DNA of 64,000 nt from Mycobacterium sp. (lineage in GTDB: Bacteria > Actinomycetota > Actinomycetes > Mycobacteriales > Mycobacteriaceae): NCBI RefSeq assembly GCF_004298145.1, contig NZ_SCRH01000054.1, positions 107,300-171,299 of the forward strand, written 5' to 3'. Of this stretch, positions 58,290 through 64,000 are shown in pieces. A program made the position numbers and the translations under genes. The first letter of the stretch is position 1. The number at the start of each line of letters is the position of its first letter. A model generated the notes under the pieces. It saw nothing but the letters and a program-made list of their open reading frames with translations, did no database searches and had not been told where the DNA came from.

Positions 58290-60580
58290 GCGTTCGCTCG
58301 GCGGGCGCGTGCGGCCAACAGCTCGAGGACCGCACGGTCACGCAAGGTTTCGGGCCGCCCCATGGCCACCGCGTTTGCGCGTGCGCGCCGCAGCAGCAGA
58401 TGCGCCGGGTGCTCCCACGTGAAGCCGATGCCACCGTGGATCTGGATCGACCGTTCGGCCGCGAACACCGCGGCGTCGAACGCCGCGGCCGCCGCCAGCA
58501 TGCAGTCCACGGCGCTGGGTTCATCGGCTTCGGCCGCGGCGAAGACCTGACTGCGCGCGGCCTCCAGGGCCACGAGCATGTCGGCGCAGCGGTGCGAAAT
58601 GGCCTGGAATCTGCCGATCTTTCGGCCGAACTGCTCGCGCTCGCCGGCCCACGCCACCGCCATGCGAAGCGCACCGCCGCCCACGCCGATCGAGTCCGCG
58701 GCCGCCGCCAACAGGGCTCGCCGCCTTGCCTTTTCCAGCGCGTGCCTCAGGTTCTTGCCGTCTGCCAACACTTCTGCAGGCGCTGCCTCGAAGGTCACCG
58801 AGCCAACGGTGGCGGTGAGGTCGAGCGGTTGCTCCGCCTTCACGATCACCCCTTCGCCCGCGGCTTCCACCAATACGAGCACCTCGCCGTCGACCGACGA
58901 GGCCAGCACGAGAAGCAGCTCGGCGCCGGGCGCCCCGATCACGGGATGTACCTTCCCGCTGAGTGATCCGTCCCATCGAGGAAGCTCCGCACCGCTCATG
59001 ACCCAACCCGTCTCGTCGAGCGGAATCGCGAAGGCCGCCGGTACGCCGCTCGCGATCCGTTCAGCGGCCGCAGGCGCCCCGGCGGCGGTCGCGACCTCCA
59101 GCGCCATCACGCTGGGCACCAGCGGGGCCGGCGCCAGGGCTTTGGCCGCCTCCTCGATCGCCGCGTACAGCAACCTCGGCGGCGCCCCGGCTCCCCCGAG
59201 CGATTCACCGAGCGCAAGCCCGGGGAGCCCGAACTCGACCAGCGCCGACCAGACGGCCGGGTCAGCGGCGTCGACTGCGCGTTCGGTATCGAGCAACGCA
59301 TCCAGGCTCACGCGCGCGTCGAGCGCCTTGGCCAAGACCTCGCGGAGTTCGGACTCACTCTCATCGGAGACGGCGAGCGGCGCGCCTGGCACAACGGCCG
59401 CCGAACGGGTGCCTTCGCCGCGGTGCGACGGCAGGCCGAGTACGGATTCGGCGATGGTGTTGCGCTGAATCTCGGCCGTGCCCGCACCGATAGTGCTGGC
59501 CCGCGTCTTCAAATAACCGTAGGTCCAGCGGCCACCGTCCACCGCGTCCGGCGCCCGGCTGCCCAGCATTGCGTGCGGGCCCGCCGCGCGCAACGCAAGC
59601 GTGTGCATCTGCTGTTCAAACTTCGACTTCACCAGCCGGTTCACCGATGCGACACCGCCGGGGTCCTCGCCGCGTAGCACCGCGTCAAGCGCCCGGGCGC
59701 TGTTGGCGGCGATGGCGCGCACCCCGGACTCCATCCGCGCGATCTCTTGCCGCACCAGCGGATCCGAGTCGATGCCTTGCTCCACCACGAGGTCGAGCAC
59801 CTGATCCACGGTGCGGCGGAACTTGAACTCGTCGGCGAGGAACGCGGTCGCCCGCTCGTGTCCGAGCGACGTGCGCATGATCGACCAGCCCTTGCCCTCC
59901 TCGCCGACCCGCTGCGACGCGGGAACCTCGACGTCATCGAAGAACACCTCGGCGAAATGCGCTCCGCCGCTGATGTCGCGAAGCGGCCGCACCGTTATGC
60001 CGGGACTGTGCATCGAGATGAGCAGATAGGTGATGCCCTCGGCGCCGCGTCCGGGCGCGCCCGTGCGCACCAGTGCGAACATCCAATTGGCTTGGGTCGC
60101 CATCGTCGTCCAGACCTTTTGCCCGTTGACACGGTAGGTGTCGCCGTCGCGAACCGCGCGGGTGGACAGCGAGGCCAGGTCGCTGCCGGCCCCCGGTTCG
60201 GAAAACCCCTGGCACCAGAACTCGTCGGCACGCAGCAGCGGCCGCAGAAAGCGGTGCTGTTGCTCGGGGGTACCGAATTTGATGAGCACCGGCGCCACGA
60301 TGAAAGACGTTTGGCACGGGTGCGCGGGCATTCCCGCGGCACTGGTCATCCGGTAGTAATCGAGTTGATCCGCAAGGGATAATTCAAGGCCCCCAGCGGC
60401 TTTGGGCCAGCCAGGGCCGGCGAGCTCATTGTCGACGAGTTCCGCCTGCCAGGCTTTTGCAACGGCAATCCGATCGACCTTCACACCTTCGGACTTCGCC
60501 TTGGTTTTCGCCTCGGCCTGGTGTCGGCCGAACTCGGCCATCAGATTTTGCAGACGTTGACGCCAGTCGTCGGGTGACAT
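58286..60580 (-). CDS. fused alpha-beta acyl-CoA dehydrogenase (FadE34-like)
   Basis: A 764-residue tandem fusion. Residues 1 to about 390 are an alpha chain (GFSEPGAGSDLASLSTRA, GQKVWTTMATQANW, TIGAGTAEIQRNTIAESVLGLPS). Residues from about 410 are a beta chain (WAGEREQFGRKIGRFQAISHRCADMLVALE, IHGGIGFTWEHPAHLLLRR). FadE34 of sterol side-chain degradation has the same layout (about 710 residues). The start ATG 60580 lies 13 bp from the conserved motif at 60594. Confidence 0.9.
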   Translation of the reverse strand: MSPDDWRQRLQNLMAEFGRHQAEAKTKAKSEGVKVDRIAVAKAWQAELVDNELAGPGWPKAAGGLELSLADQLDYYRMTSAAGMPAHPCQTSFIVAPVLIKFGTPEQQHRFLRPLLRADEFWCQGFSEPGAGSDLASLSTRAVRDGDTYRVNGQKVWTTMATQANWMFALVRTGAPGRGAEGITYLLISMHSPGITVRPLRDISGGAHFAEVFFDDVEVPASQRVGEEGKGWSIMRTSLGHERATAFLADEFKFRRTVDQVLDLVVEQGIDSDPLVRQEIARMESGVRAIAANSARALDAVLRGEDPGGVASVNRLVKSKFEQQMHTLALRAAGPHAMLGSRAPDAVDGGRWTYGYLKTRASTIGAGTAEIQRNTIAESVLGLPSHRGEGTRSAAVVPGAPLAVSDESESELREVLAKALDARVSLDALLDTERAVDAADPAVWSALVEFGLPGLALGESLGGAGAPPRLLYAAIEEAAKALAPAPLVPSVMALEVATAAGAPAAAERIASGVPAAFAIPLDETGWVMSGAELPRWDGSLSGKVHPVIGAPGAELLLVLASSVDGEVLVLVEAAGEGVIVKAEQPLDLTATVGSVTFEAAPAEVLADGKNLRHALEKARRRALLAAAADSIGVGGGALRMAVAWAGEREQFGRKIGRFQAISHRCADMLVALEAARSQVFAAAEADEPSAVDCMLAAAAAFDAAVFAAERSIQIHGGIGFTWEHPAHLLLRRARANAVAMGRPETLRDRAVLELLAARARRANA

Positions 60581-60593
60581 CGCGCAACCTTAG

Positions 60594-60607
60594 ATAGTTA
60601 ACTTGGT
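60594..60607. promoter_or_regulatory. repeated 14-bp motif, copy 4
   Basis: ATAGTTAACTTGGT, identical to copy 1 at 32052, and extending to TAAC-N3-GTTA. Lies between the fused dehydrogenase and the first GntR gene. Confidence 0.55.
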
Positions 60608-60696
60608 TATTTATGTGTAGAAGTCTCTACCGTGAGCGCTCACTTCGTCAAGCCCGCCCCGCGACGCACCGCCCGTTGCGCGTCGAGCATGATTAC

Positions 60697-60710
60697 ATGG
60701 TTTACTGGGT
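60697..60710. promoter_or_regulatory. repeated 14-bp motif, copy 5
   Basis: ATGGTTTACTGGGT, 32 bp before the GntR start at 60742. Consistent with autoregulation by this FadR-type regulator. Confidence 0.5.
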
Positions 60711-60741
60711 TGTATAACTTATCCGGGATCCGGAGGTCACG

Positions 60742-61521
60742 ATGGCTCAGCCGCGACCCCTGGCGCCGATGATCACCCCCGAAGCCGCACCGGGTGCCGT
60801 TCGCTCACCCAAGACCGCCGAGTTGGTCGCGGGCACATTGCGCCGGATGATCGTCGACGGCCAGCTTGGCGACGGCGACTTCCTGCCGCACGAAAAAGAA
60901 TTGATGGAACATTTCCAGGTGAGCCGGCCGACGTTACGCGAGGCCGTGCGCGTCCTGGAATCCGACCGGCTGGTCGAGGTGCGCCGTGGCTCGCGCACCG
61001 GTGCGCGTGTGTGTGTTCCGGGGCCCGAGATCGTGGCGCGCCCAGCGTGCTTACTCCTGGAGTTGTCGGGTGCGACCCTGGCCGACGTCATGACGGCCCG
61101 CACCGCGATCGAGCCCCCGGCAGCCAGACTCTTGGCGGACGAAGGAAACGATCGTGCACACCAGGAACTGGTGCACATAGTCAACGAAATTCCCGCAGCG
61201 TGGGAAGCCGGCCAACTGGCCAGCGCATCGGCCAATCTCCATCGCCGGGTGGTCGAACTGTCCGGAAATACCACGTTGGGCCTGCTCGCGGGCATGTTGC
61301 ACGAAATCTCCGAACGCCACACCACCTCGGCAATCCGCGATGTGACCCTCTCGAAGACCCAGTACGAAAAAATGATGAAGTCGTATCGTCGGCTCGCAGA
61401 TCTCGTCGCGGCGCGCGACGGCGCCGAAGCCGAAACCCATTGGCGCAGACACATGGAGAACGCGGCGAACGCGCTCCTCAAAGGGCATGAGACGACCAAA
61501 GTCCGCGACATACTGTTGTGA
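60742..61521 (+). CDS. FadR-type GntR regulator
   Basis: A 259-residue GntR protein. The N-terminal winged helix is LVAGTLRRMIVDGQLGDGDFLPHEKELMEHFQVSRPTLREAVRVLESDRLVEVRRGSRTGA. The C-terminal FCD-type helical domain (from about residue 110) has the conserved ISERHT/HRRHMEN histidines for a metal site. Divergent from the fused dehydrogenase and flanked by two copies of a GTTAAC-type motif, so probably a repressor of the FadE genes. A paralogue follows at 61700. Confidence 0.9.
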   Translation: MAQPRPLAPMITPEAAPGAVRSPKTAELVAGTLRRMIVDGQLGDGDFLPHEKELMEHFQVSRPTLREAVRVLESDRLVEVRRGSRTGARVCVPGPEIVARPACLLLELSGATLADVMTARTAIEPPAARLLADEGNDRAHQELVHIVNEIPAAWEAGQLASASANLHRRVVELSGNTTLGLLAGMLHEISERHTTSAIRDVTLSKTQYEKMMKSYRRLADLVAARDGAEAETHWRRHMENAANALLKGHETTKVRDILL

Positions 61522-61646
61522 GCGCCGACTCCGGCGAGGGCGTCGAGCCGGCTCACGAAGGTTGGCGAGCCGAAATATGATGGGTCTGCTATCTCACTCG
61601 GTGCTGATTGTTAAACTTGCTGATTGAATAGCGTCCAGCGCGCAGC

Positions 61647-61665
61647 CCTTGGCTTTAGCCCAAGG
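61647..61665. repeat. hairpin in the leader of the second GntR gene
   Basis: CCTTGG-N7-CCAAGG (61647-61652, 61660-61665) lies 35 bp before the GTG start at 61700. No T-run follows, so it may be an operator or a leader structure rather than a terminator of the first GntR gene. Confidence 0.35.
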
Positions 61666-61699
61666 CGGTGCTTGACCGCAATATCTATTGGGAGGCCCG

Positions 61700-62494
61700 G
61701 TGGCATCACTTCCCCCACTCGCCCCGATGGCGGCCGTGAATCCCGCGGGGCCCGGCAGGCAGGGTGTGCGCGCTCCGAAGACCGCGGAGCTGGTGGCTGG
61801 AACCCTGCGCCGGATGATCGTCGACGGCAAGCTGAAGGACGGCGACTTTCTCCCCAACGAGCCGGAGCTGATGACCCATTTCGGTGTCAGCCGGCCGACG
61901 TTACGCGAGGCGGTGCGGGTGCTGGAATCCGAGCGCCTCGTCGAGGTCCGCCGCGGCTCGCGCACCGGGGCTCGGGTCCGGGTACCGGGGCCCGAAATCG
62001 TCGCGCGCCCAGCCGGCCTGTTGCTGGAGTTGTCGGGCGCAACCATTGCCGACGTCCTGGTCGCGCGCTCCGCCATAGAGCCCCTCGCCGCACGCCTACT
62101 CGCGTCTGATGGCAAGGCCAAGGCATTCGACGAACTCGAGCAGATACTGCTCGAGGAACTTCCGCAATCCGGCGAGGCTGCACAATTTGCCTCGGTCACC
62201 GCGCGGTTCCACCTCCGGCTTGTTGAGCTGTCCGGCAACGCGACGCTGAGCATGATCGCGGGGATGCTTCACGAGATCACCGAACGGCACACTGCGGTGG
62301 CGATTGTGCGCAAGCGCAGCGTTCCCAAGGGTGACTACGACAAGCTCGTGCGTTCGTATCGCCAGCTCATTGAGTTGCTCCGGGCGCGTGATGGCGATGC
62401 CGCTGAGGCGCATTGGCGCCGGCACATGGACAATTCGCGGAGGATTCTGCAGAAGTTGCTGCCAACGATCAAGGTCCGCGACGTGATGGATTGA
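61700..62494 (+). CDS. FadR-type GntR regulator, paralogue
   Basis: A 264-residue paralogue of the previous gene, nearly collinear (KTAELVAGTLRRMIVDGKLKDGDFLPNEPELMTHFGVSRPTLREAVRVLES). GTG 61700 (VASLPPLAPM) aligns with the paralogue start (MAQPRPLAPM) and follows GGGAGG; a TTG at 61688 is less likely. Same FCD-type domain with ITERHT and WRRHMDN. The 178-bp gap suggests its own promoter. Confidence 0.88.
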   Translation: MASLPPLAPMAAVNPAGPGRQGVRAPKTAELVAGTLRRMIVDGKLKDGDFLPNEPELMTHFGVSRPTLREAVRVLESERLVEVRRGSRTGARVRVPGPEIVARPAGLLLELSGATIADVLVARSAIEPLAARLLASDGKAKAFDELEQILLEELPQSGEAAQFASVTARFHLRLVELSGNATLSMIAGMLHEITERHTAVAIVRKRSVPKGDYDKLVRSYRQLIELLRARDGDAAEAHWRRHMDNSRRILQKLLPTIKVRDVMD

Positions 62495-62539
62495 CCGGCT
62501 CAAACCACGAAATGCTGTAGGGAAACAACGTGATTCGCG

Positions 62540-63064
62540 TTATACGGTTGGCTGGCCGTACACCGCCACCAGCACCGAGCGGTTCAGGCTGTTTTCCGAC
62601 CAGACGCCGATGGCGGTGTTAGCGCAATCCTGCATGAGGGCCCGCGATGGCGGGTCCCACCACCACTGGCCGAGGACTTGTACGGCGTTGATTGCGATGG
62701 AGGGCACGATCGCCACGGTTTCGGCCGCCTTGCCGTTGAATCCGGCGTCACGAGCGCGGTCCTGGGGGTTGGACCCATCGGATCCGATGTCACCGTTGAT
62801 GTCAGGGTTGTTGAGGACGTCGAGAGTGTGCCGGCGGGCAGCATCCGTCAGTCGGCGGTCCACCAATGAGTCGGTCCAGCAACCGTTTTGGCGTTGAGCG
62901 GTGTTGATGTTCACGTAAACGCTGTTGTTGAGGCGGGCGTTGTTGGGCACAACGGTATTGCCGTTGTCGGCTTGGGCGTTAGGCGCCAACACGGTCGCCC
63001 CGATGAGAAGCACAACCGCCGATTGGGGCAGTGCGGTGCGCGCCGCACCAATCGCAAATGTCAT
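62540..63064 (-). CDS. secreted CAP-domain (SCP/PR1-like) protein
   Basis: A 174-residue protein with a signal peptide (TALPQSAVVLLIGATVLAPNAQA, cleavage near residue 32). The mature part has the CAP order: LNNSVYVNINTAQRQNGC, LTDAARRHTLDVLNNPDINGDIGSDGSNPQDRARDAG, ETVAIVPSIAINAVQVLGQWWWDPPSRALMQDCANTAIGVW. Two cysteines could form a disulfide. The CAP His pair is not clear. Exported, role unknown. Confidence 0.8.
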   Translation of the reverse strand: MTFAIGAARTALPQSAVVLLIGATVLAPNAQADNGNTVVPNNARLNNSVYVNINTAQRQNGCWTDSLVDRRLTDAARRHTLDVLNNPDINGDIGSDGSNPQDRARDAGFNGKAAETVAIVPSIAINAVQVLGQWWWDPPSRALMQDCANTAIGVWSENSLNRSVLVAVYGQPTV

Positions 63065-63417
63065 CGCATGCCTCCCGACCCTCAGCTACCCGGTACCGGT
63101 TACCGGTACGCGGTCACGTCACGCGCCGACGGCGAAATTGGATGACAGTGTGGGGCCGCCGTTGGGTCGCACGACTTCACGGTCCTCATCATAAGATTTT
63201 GACGTCGATCGAGCAAAAGAATTCTAACTTAGTTGGAGATCTTGGGCTAGAGTCATCATAATCAGTCGCATCGATGCCGGGGGTGAAACTTGGACTTCAC
63301 CAGGGTGCTTCTCGCGCACCATCCCGCCGTTCGAAATGCGCCTTCTGCCAGCGTCTGCGCCGAGCCTAAGTTCAACGCTTCGACAACTAAAACCCGCTTA
63401 GCCAATAGGATTTAGCC
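63065..63417. other. 353-bp divergent intergenic region
   Basis: No gene supported here. It holds the 17-bp palindrome at 63093-63109, an AT-rich stretch around 63190-63265 with a weak copy of the repeated motif (TAACTTAGTTG at 63225-63235), and a possible + strand promoter (TTGGAG at 63233, CATAAT at 63257, 18 bp apart). Confidence 0.5.
63093..63109. promoter_or_regulatory. 17-bp palindrome upstream of the CAP gene
   Basis: GTACCGGT-T-ACCGGTAC, two perfect 8-bp arms 29 bp before the CAP-protein start. Operator or mRNA hairpin. Confidence 0.5.
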
Positions 63418-63861
63418 ATGTTTCGCTCCAGTTCACTCTTCGCGGCGCTGGTAGCCATGTCACTCGTTGGCGTCGGGTTGGCGGGTGTCTCGAATGCGTC
63501 GCCGTCGGAGGAAGCCGGGTCCGAGTCCGGTTCGTGCTCATGGGTACTCACGCCACCCGAAGTTGTTCAGGTCTCCGACACCCGCATGGTGCAGGCCACT
63601 GTGAAGCCCGGGCCGTGCACTATGGACGCCCTCCCCAACGAATCGGTCGTGTGTTTGGCAATTGAAGGTTCTCAGGGGCAGTGCGGCAATAGGGTCGGCT
63701 CGTTCACTGCGGTGACCTACTATCCATACCGGCCGGGAGCGACGTACGTCGTCACAGGCCAAGGGTGCGCGGACGTGTTTGAGAATCCCGCGAACCACAG
63801 CACAACGGGACCAGTAACGAAGCTGTGCCAGTCTATTGGGCCGAAATCGTTCACATTGTGA
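63418..63861 (+). CDS. small secreted protein, unknown function
   Basis: A 147-residue protein with a signal peptide (SLFAALVAMSLVGVGLAGVSNA, cleavage near residue 27). The mature 120 residues contain six cysteines (SGSCSW, GPCTMD, VVCLAI, GQCGNR, QGCADV, KLCQSI), enough for three disulfides. No known family recognised. Probably exported to the cell envelope or medium. Confidence 0.75.
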   Translation: MFRSSSLFAALVAMSLVGVGLAGVSNASPSEEAGSESGSCSWVLTPPEVVQVSDTRMVQATVKPGPCTMDALPNESVVCLAIEGSQGQCGNRVGSFTAVTYYPYRPGATYVVTGQGCADVFENPANHSTTGPVTKLCQSIGPKSFTL

Positions 63862-63916
63862 AGTCGTTGGCAGCAACCCCAGCGCGTAAGACCTTGGCTT
63901 AGATACAACTTCAGCT

Positions 63917-64000
63917 TTAGACCGGGTCGAAGCCGCTGATCAGCCACCGCTGACCGACTTTATCCATGGTGACCCGGACGCTAGAGGCGGTAGCGCTCGG
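63917..64000 (-). CDS. C-terminal end of a probable Mce-associated protein
   Basis: An open - strand frame enters from the right edge and ends with TAA at 63917. Its 27 residues end in VRVTMDKVGQRWLISGFDPV, the tail typical of Mce-associated membrane proteins (VTMxKVxxxWLISGFDPV). Only this end is visible, so the assignment rests on the tail alone. Confidence 0.6.
   Translation of the reverse strand, partial: PSATASSVRVTMDKVGQRWLISGFDPV

Noticed and set aside
63720..63947. 75-residue open frame on the - strand near the right edge
   Set aside because: Antisense to the small secreted protein and without ribosome site or motif; the real - strand gene end there is the frame ending at 63917.

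Overview
The window looks like a chromosomal segment of a mycobacterium or a close mycolic-acid actinobacterium. It is GC-rich, uses many GTG starts and 4-bp start/stop overlaps, and carries lineage-typical families: mycofactocin-coupled SDRs, FadE alpha/beta acyl-CoA dehydrogenases, tandem CaiB transferases, two-headed TetR proteins, P450 with a Cys-x2-His ferredoxin, AveC-like and CAP-domain proteins, and a C-terminal tail resembling Mce-associated proteins. I see no rRNA, tRNA, CRISPR array, insertion sequence or phage gene. The only gene-free stretch above 300 bases is 63065-63417.

Region 1 (1-3428, + strand): the 3' part of a pyruvate phosphate dikinase-like gene, a mycofactocin-type SDR and an amidase.

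Region 2 (3595-16062) is the most striking part: a nickel-pincer-nucleotide (Lar) locus. LarB and LarC are on the + strand. On the - strand a tightly overlapping run carries ferredoxin, LarA-like protein, MoCF/CinA-like protein, SCP2-like protein, QPRTase-like protein, LarE and a two-headed TetR. A second ferredoxin / LarA-like / MoCF-like module and a zinc alcohol dehydrogenase follow. All three known cofactor-biosynthesis functions (LarB, LarE, LarC) sit with two divergent LarA-like paralogues, each with its own dedicated ferredoxin and MoCF-type protein. The QPRTase homologue could supply the nicotinate nucleotide that LarB uses.

Region 3 (16198-30753): a 7-TM protein, TetR regulators, an alpha/beta hydrolase, a tandem CaiB fusion with two hotdog hydratases, a cytoplasmic type I solute-binding protein, an unusual SDR / PEP-swivel fusion, and three lipocalin-like paralogues of unknown function.

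Region 4 (30818-46820): acyl-CoA dehydrogenases, an LLM oxidoreductase, a further lipocalin-like protein with an APH-type kinase, an SMP-30-like protein, a P450 with a MarR regulator, an AveC-like membrane protein with a 60-residue partner, crotonase, a CoA-ligase/crotonase fusion and a two-headed TetR.

Region 5 (46922-58289, + strand): a long catabolic run with amidohydrolase, ferredoxin, P450, CoA transferase, aldehyde dehydrogenase, mycofactocin SDR, dehydrogenase alpha subunit, isochorismatase-like protein, LLM protein, two-domain hydratase and dehydrogenase beta subunit. Read as a pathway: hydroxylation, alcohol then aldehyde oxidation, CoA transfer, alpha,beta-dehydrogenation and hydration of a hydrophobic substrate. 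It is followed by a fused alpha-beta dehydrogenase, two FadR-type GntR paralogues, two secreted proteins and the tail of a probable Mce-associated protein. Repeated operator-like motifs tie regions 4 and 5 together.
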